A stretch of DNA of 64,000 nucleotides from Hyphomicrobiales bacterium (GTDB lineage Bacteria > Pseudomonadota > Alphaproteobacteria > Rhizobiales > Xanthobacteraceae), in contig JAFKKG010000012.1 of the NCBI GenBank assembly GCA_017305715.1, forward strand, positions 186,001 through 250,000, in the 5' to 3' direction. Positions within the stretch are counted from its first letter, which is position 1. The number at the start of each line of letters is the position of its first letter. The notes under the pieces were generated by a model. That model ran no database searches, was not told where the DNA came from, and saw only the letters and a list, made by a program, of their open reading frames with translations. The position numbers were made by a program, and so were the translations under genes. Shown one piece after another: positions 1 through 8,043 of this stretch.

Positions 1-1
1 T

Positions 2-469
2 TTCGTGCCGACGCCGGAGGACATGACCAAGGAAATCGACCGCCGGCTCGGCTTGCAGGCGGCGGGCTCGATGCTGCCATTCACGGTGTTCGACGCCGAC
101 GGCAAGATATCCGGCATGACGACCTATATGAATGTCGATGCCGCCAACCGCCGCGTCGAGATCGGCTCCACCTGGTACGCCAAGCGGGTGCAGCGCAGCG
201 CCGTCAATACCCAGTGCAAATTGCTGCTGCTGACGCATGCGTTCGAAAAACTCGATTGCATCGCGGTCGAGTTCCGCACGCACTTCTTCAACCAGCAGAG
301 CCGCCGCGGCATTGAGCGCCTCGGCGCCAAGCAGGACGGCATTTTGCGCAACCATGTGATCGCGCCGAACGGCACGTTGCGCGATACCGTGGTCTTCAGC
401 ATCATCGCCGGCGAATGGCCGACGGTGAAGGCGCATCTCAATTACCAACTCAACGATAGGCCGCGGTAG
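2..469 (+). CDS. GNAT family N-acetyltransferase, 5' end outside the window
   Basis: The reading frame is open to the left edge, so the N-terminus is missing; the GTG at 5 is probably internal. About 155 residues remain. The segment running from a beta strand with FDADGKISG through STWYAKRVQRSAVNTQCK to a helix and the region FRTHFFNQQSRRGIERLGAK is typical of RimJ/RimL-type GNAT proteins: an acetyl-CoA binding loop, then a strand and helix in which an Asn and a Ser/Arg pair recur. Such enzymes transfer acetyl from acetyl-CoA to an amine. The substrate cannot be read from sequence. It is followed 27 bases later by the GMC oxidoreductase on the same strand, so co-transcription is possible. Confidence 0.75.
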   Translation, partial: FVPTPEDMTKEIDRRLGLQAAGSMLPFTVFDADGKISGMTTYMNVDAANRRVEIGSTWYAKRVQRSAVNTQCKLLLLTHAFEKLDCIAVEFRTHFFNQQSRRGIERLGAKQDGILRNHVIAPNGTLRDTVVFSIIAGEWPTVKAHLNYQLNDRPR

Positions 470-496
470 TTTCAACCCGGGGCAGAAAAAAGTGTG

Positions 497-2128
497 ATGG
501 AAACGTTCGATTATGTGATCATCGGCGCGGGCTCCGCAGGCAGCGTGCTGGCCAACCGCCTTGGCGAAGATGCAGGCACCCGCGTGTGTGTGCTCGAAGC
601 AGGGGGCAAGGACTGGCATCCCTACATCCATCTGCCGGCCGGCTTCATCAAGACGTTCCACATGAAGAGCGTCAACTGGGCCTACCAGCAGGAGCCGGGA
701 CCATGGACCGGCGGCCGCAGCATCTATGCGCCGCGCGGCAAGACGCTCGGCGGCTCGTCGTCGATCAACGGCCATATTTACAACCGCGGCCAGCGCCAGG
801 ATTTCGATACCTGGGCGCAGCTCGGCAATCGCAGCTGGGGCTATCCGGACGTGCTGCCTTATTTCAGGCGGATGGAGCGGCGGATCGGCGAGGGCGATGA
901 AACCTATCGCGGACGCGACGGCAATCTGACGGTCACGACGATGGATTGGAAGGATCCATTGTGCGAAGCCTTCATGGAAGGTGCCGTCAGCCTCGGTATT
1001 CCCCGAAATCCGGACTACAACGGCGCGATCCAGGAGGGCGTGTCCTATTGCCAGCGCACGATCGAGAACGGCCTGCGCATGAGCGCGGCGAAGGCGTTCC
1101 TGCATCCGGCGGTAAAGCGCGGCAATGTCGACGTGCGGACGCATGCGCACGTCACCAACATCATCTTCGAAGGCAAGCGCGCCGTCGGCGTGCGCTATCT
1201 GAAAGGCGGCAAGGGCGGCGTGCCGACGGAAGTGCGCGCCAGCAAGGAAGTGATCCTGTCCGGCGGCAGCTATAATTCACCGCAGGTATTGCAATTGTCC
1301 GGCGTCGGCTCGCCCGACCTGTTGCAGTCGCACGGCATCGAGGTGCGTCACGCGCTATCCGGCGTCGGCGAGGGGTTGCAGGATCACTACGCACCCCGCA
1401 CGGTCGCGCGCGTCAAGAACATCAGGACCATCAACGAAATGCGGCGCGGCCTCAGCCTGTGGGTCGAAGCGCTGAAATGGGCGACGACGCGGCGCGGCCT
1501 GCTCTCGCTGTCGCCGACCATGGTCTATTGCTTCTGGCATTCCGGCGAGACCACCGAAAGCTCAGACCTGCAACTCACCTTCACGCCGGCGAGCTACATG
1601 GAGGGCGTGCAGGGCCAGCTCGAGAATGAACCCGGAATGACCGTAGCGTCCTGGCAGCAGCGGCCCGAGAGTCGCGGCTATGTCCGCATCCGCTCCGCCG
1701 ATCCGTTCCAGCAGCCGATCATCCAGACCAACTATCTGGTCGAAGAACTCGATCGCCGTGTCGTCGTCGCGGGCATGAAGCTGGCGCGCCGGCTGCTGGC
1801 GTCCGGTCCGTTGTCGCAATACTACGCCTATGAGGATTTCCCCGGCCCGAAAGTGCAGAGCGACGACGAGTTCCTCGCCGCCGCAACCGAGCGCGGCACC
1901 ACCACCTTCCATCCCGGCTGCACCTGCCGCATGGGTCCGGCGGACACCAAATGGGCCGTGGTCGACGATCAGCTGCGTGTCCACGGCCTGCAAGGCCTGC
2001 GCGTGGTCGATGCCTCGATCATGCCGCGGATGATCTCGGCCAATCTCAACGCCTCTACCTTGATGATCGCCGACAAGGCCTCCGACATGATCCGCGGCAA
2101 GGCCGCGCCGGAAGCGGCGCGGGTTTAG
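497..2128 (+). CDS. GMC family FAD-dependent oxidoreductase (choline dehydrogenase-like)
   Basis: A 543-residue protein of full GMC length. The N-terminus carries the FAD dinucleotide motif (VIIGAGSAGS, residues about 7-16), and GKTLGGSSSINGHIY near residue 85 is the first GMC signature. Near the C-terminus are the expected catalytic pair, His472 in TFHPGCTCRMG and Asn518 in SANLNASTLM, the His/Asn arrangement of choline-oxidase-like members. GMC enzymes oxidise primary or secondary alcohols; the substrate here is unknown. I chose the ATG at 497; a GTG lies directly in front of it at 494. The gene converges on the reductase gene of the Rieske operon, and the two stop regions overlap by 4 bases. 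Confidence 0.9.
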   Translation: METFDYVIIGAGSAGSVLANRLGEDAGTRVCVLEAGGKDWHPYIHLPAGFIKTFHMKSVNWAYQQEPGPWTGGRSIYAPRGKTLGGSSSINGHIYNRGQRQDFDTWAQLGNRSWGYPDVLPYFRRMERRIGEGDETYRGRDGNLTVTTMDWKDPLCEAFMEGAVSLGIPRNPDYNGAIQEGVSYCQRTIENGLRMSAAKAFLHPAVKRGNVDVRTHAHVTNIIFEGKRAVGVRYLKGGKGGVPTEVRASKEVILSGGSYNSPQVLQLSGVGSPDLLQSHGIEVRHALSGVGEGLQDHYAPRTVARVKNIRTINEMRRGLSLWVEALKWATTRRGLLSLSPTMVYCFWHSGETTESSDLQLTFTPASYMEGVQGQLENEPGMTVASWQQRPESRGYVRIRSADPFQQPIIQTNYLVEELDRRVVVAGMKLARRLLASGPLSQYYAYEDFPGPKVQSDDEFLAAATERGTTTFHPGCTCRMGPADTKWAVVDDQLRVHGLQGLRVVDASIMPRMISANLNASTLMIADKASDMIRGKAAPEAARV

Positions 2129-3111
2129 CTTCTTGGCGTAGCTTCCGGCCGGTACAGCGTGTCGATCGTGACAACACCGATCGCGCGCGAAACGCACGGG
2201 CAGATCTTGCGGTTGCCCTGCTTCTGCGCGTCGCTGAAGAACACGTCGCGATGATCGATCTCGCCATCGACGGCAATCACATCGACCGCGCAGACGCCGC
2301 ATTCGCCGCGCTGGCAGTCCGACATCACCTCGAAGCCGGCGTCGTTGAGCACGTCGAGCATCGAAGCGTTGGGCGACACGACAAGCTCGGCGTCACAGTC
2401 TTTCAGCCGCACGCGGAATTCAGCCGTCGGCAACAGGCCGCTGGAACCAAACGTCTCATAGCGCAGATCGGCGGGAGCCCGCCCGGCTTCGTTCCAGGCG
2501 CGCCGCGCCGCCTCCAGCATCCGCATCGGCCCGCAGATGATGGCGATGGCGTCGGGGGGCAGCGTGCGGAAGGTGGTGTCGAGATCGATCCGCTCGCGCG
2601 CGTCGCTGGCGTGGACGATCATCCGGTCGCCGAGCAGGGCAGACAATTCGCCGAGATAGGCGGCCTCGCCGCGCGATTTTACGGCGTAATGCAGGCGCAG
2701 GTCGACATTCCGGCGATGCAGGGCGCCGGCGATGGCTGATATCGGCGTGATGCCGATGCCGCCCGCGATCAGGCAATAATTTCGCCTGTTCCAGTCGATC
2801 TCGAGCAGCGACGCCGGCGTGGAGATTTCGATCCGCGCGCCCGGCTTCAAATGCCACATCGCGCGCGAGCCGCCGCGGCTGTCCGGCGCCAGCCGCACCG
2901 CGATCCGATAGATGTGGGGATTGCGGTCGCCGACCAGTGAATAGGAGCGCCGTGCCGGTTGTCCGTCGATCAGCACGGCGACGTTGACGTGGCTGCCGGC
3001 CGGGTAGGGCGCAACCCCGCCATCGGGGCGCAGGCGGAATTCTCGGATCATGGGCGCGACGTCGCTGATGCTCTCGAGCGTGCACCAACTCCATTGTTCG
3101 GCAAAACGCAT
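2125..3111 (-). CDS. PDR/VanB-family oxidoreductase (flavin and 2Fe-2S reductase of a Rieske oxygenase)
   Basis: A 328-residue protein with the phthalate-dioxygenase-reductase layout: a flavin-binding beta barrel (RRSYSLVG near residue 55), an NAD-binding fold (YCLIAGGIGITPI near 110) and a C-terminal plant-type 2Fe-2S domain with the Cys motif CQRGECGVC near residue 265. It should pass electrons from NAD(P)H to an oxygenase. It is the last gene of a tight three-gene unit, 7 bases after the GntR gene and downstream of the Rieske oxygenase, which is the obvious partner. Its stop overlaps that of the convergent GMC gene. Confidence 0.9.
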   Translation of the reverse strand: MRFAEQWSWCTLESISDVAPMIREFRLRPDGGVAPYPAGSHVNVAVLIDGQPARRSYSLVGDRNPHIYRIAVRLAPDSRGGSRAMWHLKPGARIEISTPASLLEIDWNRRNYCLIAGGIGITPISAIAGALHRRNVDLRLHYAVKSRGEAAYLGELSALLGDRMIVHASDARERIDLDTTFRTLPPDAIAIICGPMRMLEAARRAWNEAGRAPADLRYETFGSSGLLPTAEFRVRLKDCDAELVVSPNASMLDVLNDAGFEVMSDCQRGECGVCAVDVIAVDGEIDHRDVFFSDAQKQGNRKICPCVSRAIGVVTIDTLYRPEATPRS

Positions 3112-3118
3112 GGCGATC

Positions 3119-3871
3119 CTATTCGGCGGATGATTTGAGCAGGGCCAGCGCGGGCAGCAAATCGAGATGGGTGCGATTGCGCAGCGCCAGCCGCAGATTG
3201 CGCGCGGCCAGCCTCGAATGCTCGCGCATCACGGCTTCGGCGCGCGCGCCTTCGCGGTTCTCGATCGCATCCACCACGATGCGGTGATGGTCCTGCGCGA
3301 TCAGCAGGATCTGGTGCGCTTCCGGCAGTGCCGATTGCGCCATCACGAAACTGCTCGGTGACGCAAACGGCAATGCCGAGACGCGGTCGATCTGCCGGAT
3401 CAGCGGCGGGCTGGCGGACAGCTCGGTGAGCAGCGCATGAAAACGCGCGTTCATGGTGACATAGGCCGAAAACGCCTCGACCGAGACCGGGTCTTTCCGG
3501 ACCAGTCGATCGAGGTCGGCGAGGCATTCCTTCAGCGGTTCGAGGCTGCGCGCGTTGGCGCCGCGTTCGGCGGCGAAGCGGGCGGCGAGGCCCTCCAGCG
3601 TGCCGCGCAGCTCGATCGAGTCGAGAATGTCGCGTTCGGTGAACGCCTTCACCATGAAGCCGCCGGAGGGGATCGCCTGCAACAGGCCTTCATCTTCGAG
3701 CCGCACCAGCGCCAGCCGCACCGGGGTGCGCGACACGCCGGTGATCTCGACCGCCTGCAATTCGGAGATGCGCTCGCCCGCGCGCAACCGGCCGGACAGA
3801 ATCATGTCGCGCAGCGCGAGCTGGGCCCGCACCGTCTGCGAGATCGAGCGTTCGGAATCGCGCTCGCTCAT
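3119..3871 (-). CDS. GntR family transcriptional regulator with FCD ligand domain
   Basis: A 250-residue regulator. The N-terminal winged helix includes ISELQAVEITGVSRTPVRLALVRL (split here as ISELQAVEI, then TGVSRTPVRLALVRL, residues about 35-58), the classic GntR recognition region; the remaining alpha-helical part is an FCD domain of the FadR subfamily, which usually binds a small organic acid and a metal. It sits between the Rieske oxygenase (4 bases upstream) and the reductase (7 bases downstream), so it is probably autoregulated and senses a substrate or product of the oxygenase. Two GTATAC palindromes in front of the operon are candidate operators. The ligand is unknown. Confidence 0.9.
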   Translation of the reverse strand: MSERDSERSISQTVRAQLALRDMILSGRLRAGERISELQAVEITGVSRTPVRLALVRLEDEGLLQAIPSGGFMVKAFTERDILDSIELRGTLEGLAARFAAERGANARSLEPLKECLADLDRLVRKDPVSVEAFSAYVTMNARFHALLTELSASPPLIRQIDRVSALPFASPSSFVMAQSALPEAHQILLIAQDHHRIVVDAIENREGARAEAVMREHSRLAARNLRLALRNRTHLDLLPALALLKSSAE

Positions 3872-3875
3872 CGCT

Positions 3876-4925
3876 TCACTCTGCCGCCTGCGCGGTCGGC
3901 GGGACGTTCTCCCGCGCGACCATGCGGTCGATCACGCGACGTGCCCACATCGCGCCGGCATCGATGTTGAGATTGTAGAAGGTGCGGTCCGGATTCTCAT
4001 CCATGGCGCGTTGCTGCGCTTCGAGGATGATCTCGTCCTCGTGAAAGATGCTGGCGACGCCTTCGCGGATTTCGGTGGTCAGCTTCTGCTCCGTGAGCCG
4101 GTGGTTGCGCACGAAGGCCCAGAAATAGTGGCAGGTGGTATCCGTCTCCGGCGTCATGGTGTTTAGGACAAAACCGTTGACGCCCTGCGAACGGTCGCCT
4201 TCCGGCGCGCCGGTGCCGGCGGGCGCCACGCCGACATCGATATTGACGGTGCCGGGCGCCTGGAAGTTTATGATCTGCCAGCGGTCGACCGGCCCGGGCT
4301 TGCCCAATTGAGCGGCCCAGAACGGCGGCGCCTCGATGCCGCGCATCCAGCGCGTCACGGTTACGGTCCGCTCGCCATGGGTGACGTCGAACGGCGCCTC
4401 GGCGACATGCTCGTTGCCGATGCTGGAGCCGTGCACGAAGGTTTCGTGGGTGAGATCCATCAGGTTGTCGACCACGAGGCGGTAGTCGCATTTGACGTGA
4501 ATGGTCTTGCCGTCGCCGGCCCAGGCCGGATCGTCGTTCCAGTGCATGTCCGGCACCAGCGCCGGATCGGCGAGCGATGGATCGCCCATCCACAGCCAGA
4601 CGAAGCGATGCCGCTCGACCACGGGATAGGCGCGCACGCAGGCCGACGGATTGATGGTCTCCTGCGAGGGCATGTAGGTGCAGCGGCCCTGCGCGTTGTA
4701 TTTCAGCCCGTGGTAGCCGCAGACCACGGTGTCGCCGTCGAGCCGGCCCTTCGAGAGCGGCACCAGCCTATGCCAGCAGGCGTCTTCCAGCGCGGCCACT
4801 TCGCCATTGGGCCGGCGGTACATCACGACATGCTTGCCGCAGATCGTGCGCGGAAACAGTGCGTGCTTCAGATCGACATCCCAGGCGGCGGCGTACCAGG
4901 CATTAAGCGGGAAAGATGACGGCAT
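3876..4925 (-). CDS. Rieske 2Fe-2S aromatic oxygenase, VanA-like (O-demethylase/hydroxylase type)
   Basis: A 349-residue oxygenase alpha subunit. The Rieske cluster motif is present as CWHRLVPLSKG and CGYHGLKYN (residues about 48-75). The mononuclear iron site is DNLMDLTHETFVH (Asp/His/His, about residue 160). Length and layout match vanillate O-demethylase and related single-component oxygenases rather than large ring-hydroxylating dioxygenases. I chose the ATG at 4925, which has GGAG 7 bases upstream; an in-frame extension to 5033 runs over the candidate operators and looks non-coding. It is first in an operon with GntR and reductase genes. Substrate unknown; a methoxylated aromatic acid is one option. 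Confidence 0.88.
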   Translation of the reverse strand: MPSSFPLNAWYAAAWDVDLKHALFPRTICGKHVVMYRRPNGEVAALEDACWHRLVPLSKGRLDGDTVVCGYHGLKYNAQGRCTYMPSQETINPSACVRAYPVVERHRFVWLWMGDPSLADPALVPDMHWNDDPAWAGDGKTIHVKCDYRLVVDNLMDLTHETFVHGSSIGNEHVAEAPFDVTHGERTVTVTRWMRGIEAPPFWAAQLGKPGPVDRWQIINFQAPGTVNIDVGVAPAGTGAPEGDRSQGVNGFVLNTMTPETDTTCHYFWAFVRNHRLTEQKLTTEIREGVASIFHEDEIILEAQQRAMDENPDRTFYNLNIDAGAMWARRVIDRMVARENVPPTAQAAE

Positions 4926-4958
4926 GGCTGCACTCCGATACCCAAACTTGGGTGCAGC

Positions 4959-4968
4959 ATGTATACAT
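4959..4968. promoter_or_regulatory. Candidate GntR operator site 1 (ATGTATACAT)
   Basis: A perfect 10-base palindrome, ATGTATACAT, 34 bases upstream of the Rieske oxygenase start. The GTATAC core recurs at 5024-5029. Many FCD-type GntR proteins bind short palindromes with TGT...ACA arms, and a GntR gene lies in this operon. The assignment is inferred. Confidence 0.45.
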
Positions 4969-5020
4969 GATCGACTGGTAAGTCGATTAATTTTTCCAAA
5001 TATGGCGGATTTTGACCATT

Positions 5021-5031
5021 TCAGTATACAC
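5021..5031. promoter_or_regulatory. Candidate GntR operator site 2 (core GTATAC)
   Basis: The second copy of the GTATAC core, in TCAGTATACAC, sits 62 bases from the first, about six helical turns. Paired sites would suit a dimeric or looping repressor. No binding data; inference from repetition and position. Confidence 0.35.
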
Positions 5032-5063
5032 AATTTTCTGAGATCAAAAGATGCCGGTATTAA

Positions 5064-5089
5064 AAAACCGCTCCGAAAGGAGCGGTTTT
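5064..5089 (-). terminator. Rho-independent terminator after the Baeyer-Villiger monooxygenase gene
   Basis: An 11-bp stem, AAAACCGCTCC / GGAGCGGTTTT, with a GAAA loop. On the minus strand the stem is followed by a run of T, and it lies about 30 bases past the stop of the monooxygenase gene. It also separates that gene from the promoter of the Rieske operon. Confidence 0.85.
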
Positions 5090-5117
5090 GAAGCTGGAGA
5101 CCACGACAGGCGTGGTT

Positions 5118-6620
5118 TCAGTCGTAAGCGAATGCACCGTCCCTGAGATCGATGGCCGGAAATTCGTCCTTTTCCGCCCAATAATCCTGGTTGTGCTGCC
5201 ATTCCGGCTTGTCGCCGCGCTTGGGCAAGAGGTGCATGCCGCGCATCATGTAGCCGGGATTGAAATTTTCCGGATCGATCCAGGGCAGCAGCGGCATGTT
5301 GTGGTCTTCCGGCCGCAGCTGCGGCGTCACTTTCTTCGCGCCGGTCTGCTTCATGTGGGTCAGCAGCCGGCAGACGAAGTCGGCGACGAGGTCGACGCGC
5401 AAGGTCCAGCTGGCCCGGAAATACCCGAACACCCAGACCAGATTGGGCACCCCGGTGAACATCATGCCGCGATAGGTCACGGTGTCGGCGAAATCCAGCT
5501 TCTTGCCGTCGACTGAAAATTCGATGTCGCCGTTTGCACTGAGATGGAAGCCGGTCGCGGTGACGATGATGTCGGCTTCGAGCTCCTTGCCGGACTTCAG
5601 CAAGATGCCCTTTTCGGTGAAGCGCTCGATCTCGTCGGTGACGACCGAGGCCTTGCCCGACTTGATGCCCTGGAACAGGTCGCCGTCGGGAATGAAGGCG
5701 ATGCGCTGCCGCCACGGCCGGTACTTTGGGGTGAAGTGGGTGGCGATGTCGTAGTCCTTGCCGAGATAGGCTTCCACCGCCGACAGCAGATCCTTCTTGG
5801 CGGCTTCCGGCTCCTCAAAGGTCTTGCGGGTGAAGGCGTCCTGGTCGAACAGGATTTTGCGGCGCGTGATTTCGTGGATCCAGGTCTCGTCGACCTGCAA
5901 CTGCCGCAATTGCTCGGCGATTTCGATCGCGTTGCGGCCGGTGCGGAAATAGGTCGGCGAACGCTGCAGCATCGTGACATGCGCGACGTCATTGGCCAGC
6001 GCCGGGATCAGCGTCGCCGCCGTGGCGCCGGAGCCGATCACGATGACGCGCTTGTTCTTGTAGTCGAGATCTTCAGGCCATTTCTGCGGATGGACGATTG
6101 TGCCCTTGAAGCTGGCCATGTCCTTCCATTCGGGCGTGTAGCCCTCGGTGTGGCGGTAATAGCCCTGGCACATCCAGAAGAAATTGGTGGTGAAGCGCAG
6201 CTTCTCGCCGGTGTCGGTTCTGGTAGCCTCGATGGTCCAGAGATTCTGCTCGCTCGACCAGCTCGCCGAAGTGATGGTGTGCTGATAGCGGATATGGCGG
6301 CCAAGATCGTTCTCCTCGATCACCTCGCCCATATATTTGAGGATTTCGGCCGCGCTTGCGATCGGCGCCGACGTCCACGGCTTGAAGCGGTAGCCGAACG
6401 TATGCAGGTCGCTGTCGGAGCGGATGCCGGGATAACGGTGCGTGCTCCAGGTGCCGCCAAAGGTCTTCTGGGTTTCCAGGGCCACGAAGCTCGTCCCCGG
6501 ACATTGCGTGGTGAGGTGGTAGGCGGCGCCGACGCCGGAGATGCCGGCGCCCGCGATCAGGACGTCGAAATGTTCGGTTTGGCCGGGCGAGGCGGCATCA
6601 ATCTGGGTTTGAACGTTCAT
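5118..6620 (-). CDS. Baeyer-Villiger-type flavin monooxygenase
   Basis: A 500-residue protein with two dinucleotide-binding motifs: GAGISGVGAA near residue 25 for FAD and GSGATAATL near residue 197 for NADPH. Between them is FKGTIVHPQKWP, which fits the type I Baeyer-Villiger fingerprint FxGxxxHxxxW(P/D) exactly. Type I enzymes use FAD, NADPH and oxygen to turn ketones into esters or lactones, or to oxidise heteroatoms. The gene lies next to a Rieske oxygenase operon and near a GMC alcohol oxidoreductase, so an alcohol-to-ketone-to-ester sequence is conceivable but not shown. Terminators on both sides suggest it is transcribed alone. Confidence 0.88.
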   Translation of the reverse strand: MNVQTQIDAASPGQTEHFDVLIAGAGISGVGAAYHLTTQCPGTSFVALETQKTFGGTWSTHRYPGIRSDSDLHTFGYRFKPWTSAPIASAAEILKYMGEVIEENDLGRHIRYQHTITSASWSSEQNLWTIEATRTDTGEKLRFTTNFFWMCQGYYRHTEGYTPEWKDMASFKGTIVHPQKWPEDLDYKNKRVIVIGSGATAATLIPALANDVAHVTMLQRSPTYFRTGRNAIEIAEQLRQLQVDETWIHEITRRKILFDQDAFTRKTFEEPEAAKKDLLSAVEAYLGKDYDIATHFTPKYRPWRQRIAFIPDGDLFQGIKSGKASVVTDEIERFTEKGILLKSGKELEADIIVTATGFHLSANGDIEFSVDGKKLDFADTVTYRGMMFTGVPNLVWVFGYFRASWTLRVDLVADFVCRLLTHMKQTGAKKVTPQLRPEDHNMPLLPWIDPENFNPGYMMRGMHLLPKRGDKPEWQHNQDYWAEKDEFPAIDLRDGAFAYD

Positions 6621-6663
6621 CTTCCCTGTTCTTCTTGTCGCTTGTTGGGTCGTCTGGAAAGCA

Positions 6664-6692
6664 AAACGCCAGAACCTCGGGTTCTGGCGTTT
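6664..6692 (-). terminator. Rho-independent terminator after the MoxR ATPase gene
   Basis: A 13-bp perfect stem, AAACGCCAGAACC / GGTTCTGGCGTTT, with a 3-base loop. On the minus strand it ends in TTTT. It begins 10 bases past the MoxR stop and precedes the monooxygenase start. Confidence 0.85.
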
Positions 6693-6701
6693 CCTTGCGA
6701 A

Positions 6702-7544
6702 CTAGACTTCGCGGCGGCTGAGGAACGCCAGCCGCTCGAACAGATGCACGTCCTGCTCGTTCTTCAGGAGCGCGCCGTGCAGCGGCGGGATCAGCTTGCG
6801 CGGATCGCGCTCCCGCAGCATTTCCGGGGTGATGTCCTCGTTGAGCAGCAGCTTGAGCCAGTCCAGCAGCTCGGACGTCGATGGCTTCTTTTTCAGGCCC
6901 GGCACTTCGCGCACCTCGAAGAAGATCCGCAGGGCTTCTTCCACCAGCCGCTTCTTGATGTCCGGGAAGTGCACGTCGACGATCCGGCTCATGGTGTCGG
7001 CGTCGGGGAACTTGATGTAGTGGAAGAAGCAGCGGCGCAGGAACGCGTCCGGCAATTCCTTCTCGTTGTTCGAGGTGATCATCACGATCGGGCGCAGGCT
7101 CGCCTTGATGTTCTCGCCGGTCTCGTAGACGAAGAATTCCATGCGATCGAGTTCGAGCAGCAGGTCGTTGGGGAATTCGATGTCGGCCTTGTCGATTTCG
7201 TCGATCAGGAGCACCGGGCGCTTGTCGTGGGTGAAGGCTTCCCACAGCTTGCCGCGCTTGATGTAGTTCGAGATGTCGGAGACCCTGCTGTCGCCGAGCT
7301 GGCTGTCGCGCAGCCGCGACACCGCGTCGTATTCGTAGAGACCCTGCTGCGCCTTGGTGGTCGACTTGATGTGCCAGGTCAGCAGCGGCGCGCCGAGCGC
7401 CTTGGCGACTTCCTCGGCCAGCACGGTCTTGCCGGTACCGGGCTCGCCCTTGATCAGCAGCGGCCGCTCGAGCACGATCGAGGCGTTGACCGCGACCTTG
7501 AGGTCATCGGTGGCGACGTAGTCCTTGGTGCCGGTAAATTTCAT
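6702..7544 (-). CDS. MoxR family AAA+ ATPase
   Basis: A 280-residue single-domain AAA+ protein. Walker A is GEPGTGKT (residues 33-40), Walker B is VLLIDEIDKAD (about 110-120), and ITSNNEKELPDAFLRRC contains sensor 1 and the arginine-finger region. MoxR ATPases act as chaperones with von Willebrand factor A proteins, inserting cofactors or remodelling enzyme complexes. A CoxE-like VWA protein is encoded 500 bases away but on the opposite strand, with the YeaQ-type gene between them, so the usual partner is present though not in one operon. The client is unknown; the neighbouring oxygenases are possibilities. Confidence 0.9.
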   Translation of the reverse strand: MKFTGTKDYVATDDLKVAVNASIVLERPLLIKGEPGTGKTVLAEEVAKALGAPLLTWHIKSTTKAQQGLYEYDAVSRLRDSQLGDSRVSDISNYIKRGKLWEAFTHDKRPVLLIDEIDKADIEFPNDLLLELDRMEFFVYETGENIKASLRPIVMITSNNEKELPDAFLRRCFFHYIKFPDADTMSRIVDVHFPDIKKRLVEEALRIFFEVREVPGLKKKPSTSELLDWLKLLLNEDITPEMLRERDPRKLIPPLHGALLKNEQDVHLFERLAFLSRREV

Positions 7545-7598
7545 CTATCTCTTTGCCTTGTTGTTCGTTCTTGAACCGTTTCCGGCCTGAACAGTAAA

Positions 7599-7619
7599 CG
7601 ACCGCCGGTCCGGCGGTCG
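7599..7619 (-). terminator. Candidate terminator after the GlsB/YeaQ gene
   Basis: A strong GC stem, CGACCGCCG / CGGCGGTCG, with a 3-base loop, followed on the minus strand by a short TTTA tract. It lies 24 bases past the stop of the YeaQ-type gene. The T tract is short, so termination may be partial. Confidence 0.55.
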
Positions 7620-7642
7620 CGATTGGAAGCGGTGTGTCGTCG

Positions 7643-7888
7643 TCAGCGTCTGACCAGCGACAGGATCACCAGGATGATCACACCGCCGATGGTTGCATTG
7701 ATGATTTCGCGGATCCAGCCCGAGCCGAGGTGGACGCCCAGTTGCGGCAACAGCCAGCTCGCCAGAAACGCGCCGATGATGCCGATCACGATGTTGCCGA
7801 TCAGCCCAAAACCAGCGCCGCGCACGATCTTGCCGGCCAGCCAGCCTGCGATCGCGCCGATAATCAGTGCAGCTATGATGCCCATCAT
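7643..7888 (-). CDS. GlsB/YeaQ/YmgE family stress-response membrane protein
   Basis: An 81-residue, very hydrophobic protein with three predicted membrane spans. The glycine-rich GAIAGWLAGKIVRGAGFGLIG pattern (here GAIAGWLAGKIV then RGAGFGLIG, residues about 12-32) is diagnostic of the family once called transglycosylase-associated proteins. Members are small inner-membrane proteins induced by general stress; no biochemical activity is established. The gene is monocistronic, with a hairpin downstream, and is divergent from the VWA gene. Confidence 0.9.
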   Translation of the reverse strand: MMGIIAALIIGAIAGWLAGKIVRGAGFGLIGNIVIGIIGAFLASWLLPQLGVHLGSGWIREIINATIGGVIILVILSLVRR

Positions 7889-8043
7889 ATTTCCCCTGCC
7901 GGAATAAGCCCTTTGTCGCTCAATTCTAGAGGAAAAACCCTCCCGGTCTAGGCCTGTCTGGCATGCGTGCGTCCCGGCAGGCGCGCGTGGTATGTACAGT
8001 TCTGGCCCTTGACGCCAGCGGTCCGGCGGGCAATCTGTACCCC

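Noticed and set aside
5544-7574. A 676-codon open frame on the plus strand
   Set aside because: It lies antisense to the Baeyer-Villiger and MoxR genes, which have complete family motifs. Long antisense frames are common in high-GC DNA because of third-position bias.
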